DNA of 64,000 nt from Mycobacterium kubicae (GCF_015689175.1 NZ_CP065047.1:5642001-5706000), one strand, 5' to 3'; shown: positions 15,776 through 29,135, counted from the first letter of the stretch. The notes: generated from the letters alone by a model not told the origin. Numbers and translations are program-made.

Positions 15776-15789
15776 GGAGCGATCGCTCC
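15776..15789. promoter_or_regulatory. 14-bp perfect palindrome downstream of egtE
   Basis: GGAGCGATCGCTCC is self-complementary over 14 bp. It lies 13 bases past the egtE stop and upstream of the PPE start, beside an AT-rich run (AAAAAGTTCGATTTTTT at 15735-15751). It could be an operator for the PPE promoter or part of a terminator; the sequence does not decide. Confidence 0.35.
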
Positions 15790-15802
15790 ATGCATCCGAT
15801 CT

Positions 15803-16948
15803 CTAAGGCATGGTGGCCGAAGTGGCGGCGATCAGTTCCTCGGCGAAGACCTCCAAGTCCGCCGCCGTGGTGTCCACATGCGGCGAAATCCTCAGCACCG
15901 GGGCCGTCAGTTCCCGCGGCGCGCGGGCCACTGCGGCGTAGGTGGTGACAATGCCCCGCTCGGCCAGCAACCATGCGCGCACCGCTTCGGGGTCCGCTCC
16001 GTCGACTGGCGCGAGCGTGGTGATGGCGCTCGGTTCTTCGGCCTCCTCCACCACTACCCAGCCGCCGACATCGGCCAGCAGGCTGCGGGCGGTGTCGCCC
16101 AGTTCGGCCAACCGGGCGCGTATCGAGTCCGGCCCGTAGGCCAGGTGCTCACCCAACGCCACCGAAAACCCGACCCGCGCAGCGACATTGGCTTCCCCGA
16201 AACCAAGTTGCTGTGCGATTGAGAGCTCGGCCGACCATTGCGGTGCGGGCAGCCGCGGGGTCAGCTGGGACATCAGCTCGGGTTTCACGGCCAGCACACC
16301 CACACCGCGCGGCCCGGCAATCCATTTGCGCGACGAAGAGTACGTGACGTCGGCACCGACTGCGCAATCGATCTGACCCAGGGCCTGCGCGGCGTCGACG
16401 ACCAGTGGCAACCCGAGTTCGCCGCAGAGTTTGGCCACCATGGCCAGCGGTTGCACCACACCTCGGTGACTGGCCACGGGGGTCAGATGCACCAAGTCCG
16501 GTGGGTCGTCAGCGAGTTCAAAGGCCGCATCGTCGAGCGCCAGGCGCCCGTCGGCCAAGGCAGGCAACGTGCGTACTTCGAATCCGTAGGCGTCCATGAC
16601 CGCCAAGTTGGGCCCGTACTCGCCGGGTAGGCAGGCCAGTGTGCGCTGGTCGGACGGCCAACTGCCCAGCAACAGATCAAGGGCATGCAATGAGCCGGTG
16701 GTGAACACCACCTCGGCACCGGGCATTCCGAATAGTTTTGCGGCTGCGGCACGTCCGGCATCCAGCACGGGCGCGGCGGCGTCCGCGGCGACGTATCCGC
16801 CCACCTCCGATTCATGCAGCGCATGCTTGGCGACAGCGTCTAGGACCGCGAAGCTTTGTCGCGAGCAGGCCGCGCTGTCCAGATGCAGCCCGGCGAACGG
16901 CGGGCGCGCCGCTCGCCAGCGGTCGGCCAGCTCGTCGGGGCGGCTCAC
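15803..16948 (-). CDS. egtE: Ergothioneine biosynthesis PLP-dependent C-S lyase EgtE
   Basis: Last step of ergothioneine synthesis: cleaves the cysteinyl sulfoxide of hercynine to give ergothioneine. 381 residues from a GTG that overlaps the egtD stop as GTGA. It is an aminotransferase class V fold with substrate-loop residues [11 protein letters not shown] at the N-terminus, a [13 protein letters not shown] cofactor segment, and the PLP lysine in [15 protein letters not shown]. The frame is open for 15 codons upstream, inside egtD; that extension is rejected because of the coupled start. It corresponds to Rv3700c and ends the egt operon. Confidence 0.93.
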   Translation of the reverse strand: MSRPDELADRWRAARPPFAGLHLDSAACSRQSFAVLDAVAKHALHESEVGGYVAADAAAPVLDAGRAAAAKLFGMPGAEVVFTTGSLHALDLLLGSWPSDQRTLACLPGEYGPNLAVMDAYGFEVRTLPALADGRLALDDAAFELADDPPDLVHLTPVASHRGVVQPLAMVAKLCGELGLPLVVDAAQALGQIDCAVGADVTYSSSRKWIAGPRGVGVLAVKPELMSQLTPRLPAPQWSAELSIAQQLGFGEANVAARVGFSVALGEHLAYGPDSIRARLAELGDTARSLLADVGGWVVVEEAEEPSAITTLAPVDGADPEAVRAWLLAERGIVTTYAAVARAPRELTAPVLRISPHVDTTAADLEVFAEELIAATSATMP

Positions 16949-17910
16949 TTGGCGGCCAGCGACAATCCGAAATCGCCTGCGTCGTCGGTCCACCAGTGCG
17001 TGCGACGCAACCCCGCCTCGGCCAGCTCGGCGTCGACCGCCTGCGGGCGGAACTTACACGACACCTCGGTCAGCATCTCCTCACCGGCGGCAAACTCGAC
17101 CGTCAAATCCAGGGCACCCACGCGCACCCGCTGCTGGCGCTGCGAGCGCAGCCACATCTCGATGCGCTCTTCTTCGGCGTTCCACCGCGCCACATGCGCG
17201 AAGGCATCGACGTCGAAATCCGCGTCGAGTTCCCGGTTGACCACCGACAGCACATTGCGGTTGAACTTCGCCGTCACCCCCGCCGCGTCGTCGTAGGCCC
17301 GGACCAGGCGGTCGGTGTCCTTGACCAGGTCGGTGCCCAGCAGCAGGCTGTCTCCCGGGCGCATCACGGCGGCCAACGTAGCGAGGAACTGCGCACGCGG
17401 GCCCGGCGTGAGGTTACCGATCGTCGACCCCAAGAAGACGAACAATCGCCGTCCACCGCCGGGGATTTCGGTCAGGTGCTCCTCGAAATCACCACACACA
17501 GCGTGGATTTCGACGCCTGGGTACTCGCGCTGAATGGCGTTGGCGGCCGCCGACAACACGTTGGCGTCGACATCGAACGGCACGAACCGGCGCAGCGATC
17601 CCTGCCCCCGTAATGCGTCGAGCAGCATTCGCGTCTTCTCCGAAGTGCCGCTGCCCAACTCCACCAGCGTGTCCGCCCCGCTCGCCGAAGCGATGTCGAC
17701 CGATCGCGCGCGCAGAATCGCCGCCTCGGCGCGCGTCGGATAATATTCGGGCAACCGGGTGATCTGGTCGAACAGATCGCTGCCCACCGAATCGTAGAAC
17801 CACTTGGGCGGCAACGACTTCGGTGTTTGCTGCAGGCCGTCGAACACGTCGCGCCGCAGCGCGAGATAAGCCGAGTCCTCGGCCAGATGGTTGGACAGCG
17901 ACAGCGTCAT
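16945..17910 (-). CDS. egtD: L-histidine N-alpha-methyltransferase EgtD
   Basis: Trimethylates histidine to hercynine with three SAM. 321 residues, the family length. Typical segments are [20 protein letters not shown] at about 34-53, the EYYPTRAE motif, SAM motif [19 protein letters not shown] near residue 82, FVPFDVD, and [11 protein letters not shown]. The conserved [17 protein letters not shown] segment of the histidine pocket is present. Start and stop overlap the neighbours by 4 bases on each side, so the operon is translationally coupled. It corresponds to Rv3701c. Confidence 0.96.
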   Translation of the reverse strand: MTLSLSNHLAEDSAYLALRRDVFDGLQQTPKSLPPKWFYDSVGSDLFDQITRLPEYYPTRAEAAILRARSVDIASASGADTLVELGSGTSEKTRMLLDALRGQGSLRRFVPFDVDANVLSAAANAIQREYPGVEIHAVCGDFEEHLTEIPGGGRRLFVFLGSTIGNLTPGPRAQFLATLAAVMRPGDSLLLGTDLVKDTDRLVRAYDDAAGVTAKFNRNVLSVVNRELDADFDVDAFAHVARWNAEEERIEMWLRSQRQQRVRVGALDLTVEFAAGEEMLTEVSCKFRPQAVDAELAEAGLRRTHWWTDDAGDFGLSLAAK

Positions 17911-18605
17911 CTGATTCCTTTTCCGTCCAGTGCGGTGATGTTGACTTGATCTCCTGTGACCTCCACCAAATGGTGGTCGGGCACGTCCTCCCAGTCCGGG
18001 TCATCGTCATAGGGTTCGCTGGCCAACACCACCCCGTCCGCCCGGCGCAGAATCGACAGGGTGTCTCCCCACGCAGTGGCGACAAGCCGAGAACCGTTGG
18101 CCGCCAGAATGTTCAATCTTGCGAGCGGGTCGGCAGCACCCACCTCGGCGATGGTATCGCCCAGCCTGTCCATTCCCCGCTGGAAGATTTCGTCCGCCAA
18201 TATCGCACTGTCGCAGAGCGATTCAGCCGTGGAACGAAGCGGCAACACGGTGCGGTCCACCACACCGTTGTGCGACAACAACCAGTGTCCGTCGGTGAAC
18301 GGCGCGGTCGCGCTGACTTCGATCGGCATGCCGACGGTCGCCGACCGCACCGCGGCGATCACGCAGTGGCTGCGCAGCGCCGGCGCCACCGACTCGAACG
18401 ACGTCTCGCCCCACAGCGGCGCGGCACTGCGCCAGCGCCGCGGCATCTGGCCGTCGAAAAAGCCGACCCCCCAGCCGTCGGCGTTGAGCAGGCCGTGCTT
18501 CTGCCGGCGCGGCGCATAGGACTGCACTCGTAACCCTTGCGGCGGATCCCACATCAACGAGGACACCGGCACCTGCGCGCCGAGCCATCCGAGGTGACGG
18601 CACAT
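17907..18605 (-). CDS. egtC: Gamma-glutamyl hercynylcysteine sulfoxide hydrolase EgtC
   Basis: Class II glutamine-amidotransferase-like Ntn hydrolase that removes the gamma-glutamyl group after the EgtB step. 232 residues. The start is fixed by MCRHLGWLG: Cys2 becomes the N-terminal nucleophile, and this ATG shares one base with the egtB stop (TGATG). Further family marks are [17 protein letters not shown] and the [10 protein letters not shown] loop that forms the glutamate pocket. The open frame extends 72 codons upstream into egtB and is not used. It corresponds to Rv3702c. Confidence 0.95.
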   Translation of the reverse strand: MCRHLGWLGAQVPVSSLMWDPPQGLRVQSYAPRRQKHGLLNADGWGVGFFDGQMPRRWRSAAPLWGETSFESVAPALRSHCVIAAVRSATVGMPIEVSATAPFTDGHWLLSHNGVVDRTVLPLRSTAESLCDSAILADEIFQRGMDRLGDTIAEVGAADPLARLNILAANGSRLVATAWGDTLSILRRADGVVLASEPYDDDPDWEDVPDHHLVEVTGDQVNITALDGKGIR

Positions 18606-19882
18606 CAGACGTCCCAGGCCAACCGGACACCGGAGAAGATCTGCCGCCGGATGGGGTGGTCCCAGTTGCGGAAGCTGGGCCGCAGGATGGCCGGTTCGAC
18701 CGCCCACGATCCGCCGCGCAGGACGCGGTAGTCGCCGTCGAAAAACGGTTGTGAGTAGCGCTCGTAGATCATCGGGACGAACCCGGGCCAGGGCCGCAAC
18801 GGCGAACTGGTCCACTCCCATACGTCACCCAGCAGCTGCTGGGCGCCGTAGGCCGAGGCGCCCGCCGGATAGGCGCCGACGGGCGCCGGACGTAGCGCCG
18901 CTCCACCCAGGTTGGCGTGCTTGGCCGTCGGCTCCGCGCTGCCCCAGGGGTAGCGCCGCCGCGAGCCGGTCACCGGATCCCAGGCGCAGGCCTTCTCCCA
19001 TTCCACCTCGGTGGGCAGCCGGGCACCGGCCCAGGCCGCGTACGCCTGCGCTTCGAAGTAGGTGACATGCTGCACCGGCTCGTCGGCGGGAATGTCCTCG
19101 ACGTAACCGAAGCGGGTGCGTGTCGCGGCATCGGGGCCCCAGAATTGCGGCGCGGTGAGTCCCGCGCTCTGCCGGTGTTGCCAACCCCGCTCTGACCACC
19201 ACCGCCGCTGGTGGTAGCCGCCGTCGTCGATGAACTGCCGCCACTCCCGGTTGGTGACCGGTACCCGGCCGATGCGGAAGGACGGCACGTCGACGACGTG
19301 GGCGGGACGTTCGTTGTCCAAGGAGTACGGTTCGCTGGCGGCATCCACGCCGAGCACGAAGGGGCCGCCGGGCACCAGCACCGAGGTGCCGGCCAGATCC
19401 GGCTGCCCAGGCGGCAAGGCGGCCGCCGCCTGCAGTAGCGGCGCGCCGGTCCGCAGGTTCAGCGCTTGCAGCATGGTCTCGTTGTGTTGGTTCTCATGGC
19501 TGATGACCAGGCCAAATGCGAAGTCGTCGGCGTCGTCGGCCAAAGTGTCCAAGGCGTCGAGTGCCGCCGAGCGCACGGTCTGGCAGTACGACCGTGCTTG
19601 CTGCGGGGAGAGCAGCGGCAGGTCGACCCGACTGGCCCGGTCGTGGACAAAGGCGTCGTAGAGTCCCTCCACCGCCGTCGGGAGCAGTCCGGGCCTGGTC
19701 GTGTCGCCGCCGCGCAGCAGCCACAGTTCTTCTTGCTGACCGATGTGCGCGAGGTCCCACACCAGCGGGCTCATCAGCGGGTCGTATTGACGGCGCAGTT
19801 CGGCGTCGTCAAAGTCGACCAGCCGCAGCGTGCGGTTTCGGGCCCGCTGCAGGTCGGCAGCGATCTTCTCACGCGTGGTCAC
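18605..19882 (-). CDS. egtB: Hercynine oxygenase (sulfoxide synthase) EgtB
   Basis: Non-heme iron enzyme that joins hercynine and gamma-glutamylcysteine with O2 to the sulfoxide. 425 residues. The N-terminal DinB-like domain carries the three-histidine facial triad, read here as H46 ([11 protein letters not shown]) and H129/H133 ([11 protein letters not shown]). The C-terminal formylglycine-generating-enzyme-like domain contains [33 protein letters not shown] and DVWEWTSS, ending with the [10 protein letters not shown] and [10 protein letters not shown] motifs. It overlaps egtA and egtC by 4 and 1 bases. It corresponds to Rv3703c. Confidence 0.96.
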   Translation of the reverse strand: MTTREKIAADLQRARNRTLRLVDFDDAELRRQYDPLMSPLVWDLAHIGQQEELWLLRGGDTTRPGLLPTAVEGLYDAFVHDRASRVDLPLLSPQQARSYCQTVRSAALDALDTLADDADDFAFGLVISHENQHNETMLQALNLRTGAPLLQAAAALPPGQPDLAGTSVLVPGGPFVLGVDAASEPYSLDNERPAHVVDVPSFRIGRVPVTNREWRQFIDDGGYHQRRWWSERGWQHRQSAGLTAPQFWGPDAATRTRFGYVEDIPADEPVQHVTYFEAQAYAAWAGARLPTEVEWEKACAWDPVTGSRRRYPWGSAEPTAKHANLGGAALRPAPVGAYPAGASAYGAQQLLGDVWEWTSSPLRPWPGFVPMIYERYSQPFFDGDYRVLRGGSWAVEPAILRPSFRNWDHPIRRQIFSGVRLAWDV

Positions 19883-21168
19883 GACTTTCCTTGCGCCAAC
19901 TGGGCCACGGTCGGGGCGATGCCGTGGGCGATCACCCGGTCAGAGAAGTCGTCGGCCGGACACCGGCCCGCCTCGACGCTGACGATCAACCGCTGCATGG
20001 CGTCGGTGAGTTCGGCGGGCACCCGCTGGGCGGCGATGGCCAAGCATCGGTTGGCGGCGGTGTGCAGGCGGCGGTCACCCAGGCCGACGCGGGCGGCGAT
20101 GTCCCATGCGGTGGCCACCGGTTCGACGGCCTCGGCGGCCAGGTCGGCCGCGACCGGGTCGTCGAGCAGTGCCACCAGGGTGAACACGATTGCGGGCCAC
20201 AGCTCGCCCGGAGCGCTGTCCAGGTAGCGGATCTCGAGCCATCGGCGCGGGCGTACCGGCGGGAAAAGCGTGGTCAGGTGGTAGTTGAGGTCGGCGACGG
20301 TGGGTCGACGACCGCCCAGCAGCACCCGGCCGTCGACCCAGTCGGTGAAGGGCACGTAATCGGTGACCGCCGACGGGTCCGGGTCGAGCACCATCATCAC
20401 CGGCGCCTTCAGCGCGTAGCGGGCCCAGTCGGTGCCGGGGTCGTCGGCGCTGACGCCGAGGATGGGTCCGCACCGCGCCGAGTCCATCTGTCCCCACACC
20501 CGCTGCCGGGTGGACTTCCAGCCGGAGAACTCGCCGCCGATCATCGGGGAGTTGGCCGCGATCGCAATCATCGTCGGCCCGAGTGCGTGTGCCAGTCGCA
20601 CGCGCGCGGCCCACCCCGACTGCGGCCCGGCATCCAGATTGACCTGGATCGAGGCGGTCGAGGTCATCATCGCCGCGCCGGCGGCCCCGCTGTGGCTGGC
20701 GCCGAAGAACTCCTCCATGGCGCGGTAGCGCAGCCCGGGATTCACCCGCATCGGCGGGCGCAGCGGATCGGCGCCCAGGGCCACCAATCCCAAACCGGAA
20801 TCGGCGAACGCCGACCCCAGCACGGCCTGGTCGGCGGCCATGGCGTCGATGGCCGCGACGATGCCGTCGGCCGGGGGTCCGGACAGTTCCACCGCACCAC
20901 CGGGTTCCACGGTGACCGCGCTGCGGTTCGGCAACGGACCCAGCCAGTCGACGACGTTGGAGATCTCCGACCAGGACGGCCGACGCGACGGGTCCGCCGG
21001 GTCGAAGCAGTGCGCCTCGAGTTCCAGGCCCACGCGTCCCAACGGGCCATCGACGAGGCATCCGTCCGCGATGTATTTCGCGGCGGCCGCCGAACTGGTC
21101 ATCTCGACGTCATCGCGGCGGGCATTCCCCAGCGGGGAAGCCGCGGCGGTGGTTGCGCCGAACGTCAT
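19879..21168 (-). CDS. egtA: Glutamate-cysteine ligase EgtA
   Basis: Makes gamma-glutamylcysteine, the sulfur donor for EgtB. 429 residues from the ATG at 21168, chosen because a GGAGG Shine-Dalgarno precedes it at good spacing; a start 7 codons upstream is possible. GCS2-family features are [11 protein letters not shown] near residue 40, [14 protein letters not shown], and [18 protein letters not shown]. It is the first gene of the egtABCDE operon; 133 bases separate it from the upstream secreted-protein gene, and the promoter is presumably there. It corresponds to Rv3704c. Confidence 0.94.
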   Translation of the reverse strand: MTFGATTAAASPLGNARRDDVEMTSSAAAAKYIADGCLVDGPLGRVGLELEAHCFDPADPSRRPSWSEISNVVDWLGPLPNRSAVTVEPGGAVELSGPPADGIVAAIDAMAADQAVLGSAFADSGLGLVALGADPLRPPMRVNPGLRYRAMEEFFGASHSGAAGAAMMTSTASIQVNLDAGPQSGWAARVRLAHALGPTMIAIAANSPMIGGEFSGWKSTRQRVWGQMDSARCGPILGVSADDPGTDWARYALKAPVMMVLDPDPSAVTDYVPFTDWVDGRVLLGGRRPTVADLNYHLTTLFPPVRPRRWLEIRYLDSAPGELWPAIVFTLVALLDDPVAADLAAEAVEPVATAWDIAARVGLGDRRLHTAANRCLAIAAQRVPAELTDAMQRLIVSVEAGRCPADDFSDRVIAHGIAPTVAQLAQGKS

Positions 21169-21301
21169 GTCACGATCCCTCCGGGCCACGAGCGTCTTTC
21201 GCAGCCTAGGTTGCGCGGGCTATCCCTAGCGACAGCCGCCAACACTTCATCTTCCAGATCGCACCGACATATTCCCGCCGCCCTGGGAGTCCCCGTACCC
21301 G

Positions 21302-21943
21302 CTACTGTCCCAGCGCGTTTTGCATCGCGCCGGCCAGCACATTGACCGCAGGACCGGCGTTGCCAGATTGGCAGACCTTGGCCTGCAACAACACGTTTTC
21401 ACGCAGCCGGGTTTGAACGAAGCAACGGCGGTCGGTGTCGGCTTCCTGCTTGGTCCAGGCTTCGTCGGTGGCCGTCGCCGGGCCACCGCTGAACGACCAC
21501 ACTTGCGTGGAACCGTCGTCGAAATGCACCGCGGTGGTCTGGCCCGGACAGCCCACGGTGCGATCGACGACCCGGTGAAATGCCCGCGCTGCGGCGTCGT
21601 TGGTGGCGAACACGCCGACCGCCTGTTTGACCAGATGGGTCTGATCGGTGGCCGACGTCTGGGTGGTGGCCCCGTTGAACGACGCCAGGTCCGGGTCGTT
21701 GTAGACCTCGGGCAATCCGACGTCGGCCCAGTTGTTGCACTCGGGCGCATCCACCCATTCCGGCTGGAACGGCCGGGTGAAGGTCGACTCCGAGCCCATC
21801 GGTCCGCCGACGATGTTGCCGACCGATCCCTTGCCGAGGACGGCGTAGTTCACCACCCCCGGCTCCGACGGGCGGGCTTGGGCTACCGGGACCGCCAGCG
21901 TGCCCCCGATGGCCAGAGTGACCGCCACCTTGGCTGCGCGCAT
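21302..21943 (-). CDS. Secreted sensor-domain (PknH extracellular-like) protein, Rv3705c-like
   Basis: 213 residues from an ATG that shares one base with the ohr stop (TGATG). A signal peptide covers about 1-22 (VAVTLAIGGTLAVPVAQA). No lipobox cysteine is seen. The mature part has the GGPMG and ACNNWADVGLPEVY-type pattern, read here as PECNNWADVGLPEVYND, with four cysteines likely to form disulfides. This resembles the extracellular sensor domain of the kinase PknH and related mycobacterial exported proteins. A much longer open frame runs upstream through ohr and the catalase gene and is a shadow. The function is unknown. Confidence 0.85.
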   Translation of the reverse strand: MRAAKVAVTLAIGGTLAVPVAQARPSEPGVVNYAVLGKGSVGNIVGGPMGSESTFTRPFQPEWVDAPECNNWADVGLPEVYNDPDLASFNGATTQTSATDQTHLVKQAVGVFATNDAAARAFHRVVDRTVGCPGQTTAVHFDDGSTQVWSFSGGPATATDEAWTKQEADTDRRCFVQTRLRENVLLQAKVCQSGNAGPAVNVLAGAMQNALGQ

Positions 21944-22371
21944 CAGACCTTCGCTGACACCGCAACGTCGACGTTGCCCCGGGTGGCCTTCGAATACGGG
22001 CACACCTGATGGGCTTGTCCGACCAAGTCGTCGGCGACGCTCTGCTCGAGCCCGGGCAGGTAATCCACGATCGTGCCGGTGAGACCGAAGCCGCCGTCGG
22101 AGTCCTTGCCGAACCCGATCTCGACGGTCACCGTGGTGGCGTCGTCGAGCTTGATCTTGGACTTGCCCGCCACCAGCCGCAGCGCACCCAGGAAGCACGC
22201 CGCATAACCGGCCGAGAAGAGCTGCTCGGGGTTGGTGCCCTCGCCGTTGCCTCCCATGGCTTTTGGCGGCCGGGTGTCCAGGTCGATGCGGCCGTCGTCG
22301 GACTTGACGTGGCCGTCGCGGCCGCCGCCGCTGGCCGTCGACGCGGTGGTGTAAACGACTTCGATGCTCAT
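21943..22371 (-). CDS. ohr: Organic hydroperoxide resistance protein, Ohr/OsmC family
   Basis: Thiol peroxidase that reduces organic hydroperoxides. 142 residues from ATG 22371 (MSIEVVYTT, the usual Ohr start); an ATG 4 codons upstream is possible. The N-terminal STASGGGRDGHVKSDDG segment and DTRPPKAMGG mark the Ohr subgroup. The two redox cysteines are the peroxidatic Cys in YAACFLGAL and the resolving Cys in VCPYSKATRGNVDV. The catalytic Arg is in GGGRDG. The catalase gene ends 15 bases upstream of the chosen start and the Rv3705c-like gene overlaps the stop, so these are probably cotranscribed. No MarR/OhrR regulator is adjacent. Confidence 0.93.
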   Translation of the reverse strand: MSIEVVYTTASTASGGGRDGHVKSDDGRIDLDTRPPKAMGGNGEGTNPEQLFSAGYAACFLGALRLVAGKSKIKLDDATTVTVEIGFGKDSDGGFGLTGTIVDYLPGLEQSVADDLVGQAHQVCPYSKATRGNVDVAVSAKV

Positions 22372-22386
22372 GGGCAAGATCATGCC

Positions 22387-23838
22387 CTACTGGCCCGAGT
22401 TGGCCCGCACCCCTTCCTCGACCTTCTTGCCCAGATCGGCGTCGACATTGCGCCAGTACTCGAACACCCGCGACAGCACCGGTTCCTTCACGCCTTTGGA
22501 CACGTGGCCGACGATGTTGTGCACCAGGCGCTCCCGGGCGTCGTCGTCGAGAACTTCCCGGACCAGCGTGCCGGCCTGGCTCCAATCGTCGTCTTCGGCG
22601 CGCAGGGTGTAGGCGGCGCGGATCATCTCGCCGTCGGCTTGCCACCGGATTTCCGCGGCGCGGGCCGGGTCGGCGTGTGGGCCGCCGTAGGAGTTCGGCG
22701 CGTACACCGGATCGGTGGTGTTCCTGATCCGCATCGCACCGTCTTTGGAGTAGCTGTGCACCGGGACCTTCGGCTCGTTGACCGGGATCTGCCGGTAGTT
22801 GGTGCCCAACCTGGCGCGGTGAGCATCGGAATAGGAGAACCCGCGAGCGAGCAGCATCTTGTCCGGGCTCAAGCCGGTGCCGGGCACGATGTTGTTCGGT
22901 TCGAAGGCGGCCTGCTCGATCTCGGTGTGGTAGTCGGTGACGTTGCGGTCCAGCGTCAACTTGCCGACGTCGATCAGCGGGTAGTCGCCGTGCGGCCACA
23001 CCTTGGTCAGGTCGAACGGATTGAAGCGATAGGTCTTAGCTTCCTCGAACGGCATGATCTGCATCTTGAGCGTCCAGCTCGGGAATTCGCCTCGCTCGAT
23101 CGACTCGTACAGGTCGCGCTGGTGGTAGTCGCCGTCCTCACCGGCCAGTCGGTCGGCGTCTTCTTGAGTCAGAAAGTCGACGCCTTGATCCGACTTGAAG
23201 TGGTACTTCACCCAGAAGATCTCGCCGGCGGCGTTGATCCAGCTGTAGGTGTGGCTGCTGTAGCCGTTCATGTGTCGCCAGGTCTTGGGGATCCCGCGAT
23301 CGCCCATCAGCCACGTCACTTGATGCGCCGATTCGGGCGACAAGGTCCAGAAGTCCCACTGCATGTTGTGGTCGCGCACGTTGCTGGCTTGCAGGCGCTT
23401 CTGGGACCGGATGAAGTGCTGGAACTTCATCGGGTCGCGCATGAAGAAGACCGGCGTGTTGTTGCCGACCATGTCGAAGTTCCCCTCCGACGTGTAGAAC
23501 TTCAGCGCGAAGCCGCGCGGGTCGCGCCAGGTGTCTGGGCTGCCGCGCTCGCCGGCCACGGTGGAGAACCTGATCAGCGTCTCGGTTTTGGTCCCCGGCT
23601 GAAATACCGCGGCCCGGGTGTACTGGCTGACGTCGTTGGTCACCTCGAAGTGGCCGAACGCGCCGCCGCCCTTGGCATGCGGTTGACGTTCCGGGATGCG
23701 CTCCCGGTTGAACTGGGCCATCTGTTCGATCAGGTAGTGGTCCTGCAGCAGGATGGGACCGTCGGGCCCGACGGTCAACGACTGATCGTCACTGGGCGCG
23801 GGGGCCCCGGCGTCGGTGGTCGTGTAGGGCTGAGTCAT
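22387..23838 (-). CDS. Monofunctional heme catalase (clade 3 type)
   Basis: Disproportionates hydrogen peroxide. 483 residues, the size of small-subunit catalases. The catalytic His lies in [16 protein letters not shown] near residue 54 and the catalytic Asn in [15 protein letters not shown] near 127. The proximal heme Tyr is in [16 protein letters not shown] near 337. NADPH-binding-type residues are around [27 protein letters not shown] Shine-Dalgarno precedes the ATG. M. tuberculosis has only the unrelated KatG at another locus, so this enzyme is an addition relative to that species. It is upstream of ohr on the same strand. Confidence 0.95.
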   Translation of the reverse strand: MTQPYTTTDAGAPAPSDDQSLTVGPDGPILLQDHYLIEQMAQFNRERIPERQPHAKGGGAFGHFEVTNDVSQYTRAAVFQPGTKTETLIRFSTVAGERGSPDTWRDPRGFALKFYTSEGNFDMVGNNTPVFFMRDPMKFQHFIRSQKRLQASNVRDHNMQWDFWTLSPESAHQVTWLMGDRGIPKTWRHMNGYSSHTYSWINAAGEIFWVKYHFKSDQGVDFLTQEDADRLAGEDGDYHQRDLYESIERGEFPSWTLKMQIMPFEEAKTYRFNPFDLTKVWPHGDYPLIDVGKLTLDRNVTDYHTEIEQAAFEPNNIVPGTGLSPDKMLLARGFSYSDAHRARLGTNYRQIPVNEPKVPVHSYSKDGAMRIRNTTDPVYAPNSYGGPHADPARAAEIRWQADGEMIRAAYTLRAEDDDWSQAGTLVREVLDDDARERLVHNIVGHVSKGVKEPVLSRVFEYWRNVDADLGKKVEEGVRANSGQ

Positions 23839-24003
23839 GCGGTACTCCTCGTCAACTAGGGCTAAATCAACGAAACATCAATGGCGGCAACAGCATTGCG
23901 GTACGGCACCGACCACATGCACTGGCCGACGACAGGGGGGATCACGGCGCCCAGTATGCGCCGATTCTGGAACGAATCAAGAAAGGCGAGCCTTGCCGAA
24001 ACG

Positions 24004-24432
24004 CTAGGGGCGAGCCGGCGCGGTACTGGGACCGGGGCTCGCCGGTGCGGGTGTCGCGCTGCTGGGGCCGGGGGCCGGGCCGCCGTTGGCCGGAGCGCCC
24101 GGTCCGCCGGGGAAGCCGGGGCCCATGCCCGGAGGCGGTGGGCCGGGGTAGCGGAACTGCCACCCGGGACCGGGGCCGGGCCCGCCCGGGCCACCCGGAG
24201 CGAACATGCCGTGATGGTGGTGGCGGTGGTGGTGATGGTGGTGACCGAAGATCATCGCACCGGTGAAGAACAGGGTCGACGCGATGAAGATGATTCCGGC
24301 GACAATCACCACCCATGCCGCGGCCTGGTACAGCCGGGGCGGCTTCTCCAGGTAGGCGGGACCGCGATGCGGCGGCGCGGGTTCGGTAGCGACCGGACGC
24401 GGCGGGGTTGAGGATTCGGGTGTTTCACTCAT
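24004..24432 (-). CDS. His/Pro/Gly-rich single-pass small membrane protein (paralogue 1)
   Basis: 142 residues. A Pro-rich cytosolic N-terminus (about 1-34) is followed by one membrane helix (AAAWVVIVAGIIFIASTLFF) and then a histidine cluster (GHHHHHHRHHHHG). After that comes a Gly/Pro tail ending in PSTAPARP. The histidine run just outside the membrane could bind metal ions; this is inference from composition. It resembles the proline-rich Rv3705A/Rv3706c proteins of this locus. The neighbouring gene at 24550-24930 has the same plan and is a tandem paralogue. Confidence 0.75.
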   Translation of the reverse strand: MSETPESSTPPRPVATEPAPPHRGPAYLEKPPRLYQAAAWVVIVAGIIFIASTLFFTGAMIFGHHHHHHRHHHHGMFAPGGPGGPGPGPGWQFRYPGPPPPGMGPGFPGGPGAPANGGPAPGPSSATPAPASPGPSTAPARP

Positions 24433-24500
24433 GCCTTCGAATATGGCCCGGGTCGCGGCAACCGTAAAGGGCTACCAAGACAAAGTTGTTATGAAGTGAT

Positions 24501-24535
24501 GTAGCCCGGTGCTCGTCAAACGAGCACCGGGCTAC
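24501..24535 (-). terminator. Strong perfect hairpin between the two paralogues
   Basis: Perfect 15-bp arms, GTAGCCCGGTGCTCG at 24501-24515 and its complement at 24521-24535, with a 5-base loop. It lies 14 bases past the stop of the minus-strand gene ending at 24550. There is no clear U-run, as is common for mycobacterial terminators. Confidence 0.75.
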
Positions 24536-24549
24536 TGGTTGCAAGTGTT

Positions 24550-24930
24550 CTACCGACCGGGTGTGGGGGCCGGCGCGCCCGAGGGCGCCACCGAAGAGGG
24601 CACCTGACCGGGACCGGTCTGACCGGCGCCCGGGTTGGCGCCCTGGCCTCCGCCGCCGGTTACGGCGCCGGGTCCACCGCCGGGTCCGCCGGTACGGTGC
24701 CACAACGCGTGATGCCCGTGGTGGTGGCCGTGGTGGCCGCCGCCGTTGTGCATCCCGAGCCGGAACCCGGTGAAGAAGATGACCGACACGATGAAGACGA
24801 TGCCGGCGACGATGGCCACCCACGCGGCGGCTCGGAAGACCTTGGGGGTCTGGTATGCCGGTGCGTTGGCTGGCGCAGGTGCTACCGCGGTCGAAGTCCG
24901 CGCAGTTGGGGTGTCAGAAATTTCGCTCAT
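24550..24930 (-). CDS. His/Pro/Gly-rich single-pass small membrane protein (paralogue 2)
   Basis: 126 residues from ATG 24930 (MSEISDTPTARTS). Same plan as its neighbour: a short Pro-rich N-terminus, one membrane helix (RAAAWVAIVAGIVFIVSVIF), a histidine-rich stretch (GGGHHGHHHGHHALWH), then a Gly/Pro/Gln tail. Shared residues around the helix (AAAWV.IVAGI.FI.S..FFTG) show tandem duplication. The open frame continues 120 codons upstream but lies over the divergent SRPBCC gene. The start is about 86 bases from that divergent start. Confidence 0.75.
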   Translation of the reverse strand: MSEISDTPTARTSTAVAPAPANAPAYQTPKVFRAAAWVAIVAGIVFIVSVIFFTGFRLGMHNGGGHHGHHHGHHALWHRTGGPGGGPGAVTGGGGQGANPGAGQTGPGQVPSSVAPSGAPAPTPGR

Positions 24931-25003
24931 GAGACAGATGATGCGGGGGAAACCAGTAGTGGCCGCTATGCGCAACTTATGTAGCAGCTGTGAGCGCGGG
25001 GAA

Positions 25004-25009
25004 TACGAT
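25004..25009 (+). promoter_or_regulatory. Predicted -10 box for the SRPBCC gene
   Basis: TACGAT is followed by 6 nt and then GTG 25016, the geometry of a leaderless transcript. It is the main reason for choosing that start codon. Confidence 0.4.
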
Positions 25010-25015
25010 TGGCCA

Positions 25016-25469
25016 GTGCAGGGAGCAGTGACCGTCCACATGCAGGCGCCCGCCATGGCCATCTGGCGGCTGGTCGCCGATGTCCGCAATACCGGCCGCT
25101 TCTCGCCGGAGACTTTCGACGCCGAGTGGCTCGACGGTGCCACCGAGCCGGCGGTCGGGGCCCGCTTCCGCGGGCATGTCAAGCGCAACGAGATCGGGCC
25201 CGTGTACTGGACCACCTGCCGGGTGACGGCCTGCGACCCCGGTCGTGAGTTCGGTTTCGAGGTGCTGCTCGGTGACCGAGCGGTCAACACCTGGCATTAC
25301 CGATTCACCCAGACGGACGACGGCACGGACGTGACCGAGTCGTTTCGAGTGCCGGTGCCGGCCTGGTTGCGGGCGACCTCGTTCCTGGGATTTCTGCGCA
25401 AGCGGCGCAACCTGCGCGACATGCGCACCACCCTGGAACGCATCAAGGCTGTCGTCGAAGCTGACCGGA

Positions 25470-25483
<14 letters not shown>
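25016..25483 (+). CDS. SRPBCC (START/Bet v1-like) family protein
   Basis: 155 residues from GTG 25016. The fold pattern is the usual one: an N-terminal strand (VTVHMQAPAMAIWRLVADV), the NTGRFSPETFDAEWLDGA segment, a GARFRGHVKRN hairpin, WHYRFTQTDDGTDVTESFRV strands, and a long C-terminal helix (NMRTT-type, here DMRTTLERIKAVVEA). Such domains bind hydrophobic ligands in an internal cavity; the ligand here is unknown. It is convergent with the DUF4185 gene, and the two coding ends overlap by 14 bases. Confidence 0.8.
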
Positions 25484-28914
<3,431 letters not shown>

Positions 28915-29105
28915 TATTTCCCTTCCGCTACCAGGAGAGTCCGCGTCTAGCGCTGGCTATAAGTCCACAACAGGATACGTGGCGGCGCATTTCGTAATGA
29001 TGTGGCGATGGCCGCAGTTACGGCAGGGCCTCGCGTGTGAGCTCACGGCTTCGGGAGTGAGGCAGCGGCGACCTTTCCCGGCATTCGCCGCCATGCACGC
29101 ACAAT

Positions 29106-29122
29106 CGAAGCCGCCAGCGCAC
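29106..29122. repeat. Dispersed 17-mer, copy 1
   Basis: CGAAGCCGCCAGCGCAC here is identical to 44160-44176. Both copies are intergenic and flanked by similar GCGCAC/GCAC-containing sequence. The function is unknown. Confidence 0.5.
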
Positions 29123-29135
29123 GTTCGGCGCGGTT

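Noticed and set aside
19516..21345. 609-codon plus-strand frame opposite egtA/egtB
   Set aside because: Antisense shadow; no recognisable domain and it spans two genes whose catalytic motifs are intact.
22009..23859. 616-codon plus-strand frame opposite the catalase and ohr genes
   Set aside because: Antisense shadow caused by GC-rich third positions; the catalase His, Asn and Tyr motifs prove the minus strand is coding.
23881..24411. 176-codon plus-strand frame upstream of the catalase
   Set aside because: Arg/Gly-rich and antisense to the His-rich membrane protein; no ribosome site or domain.
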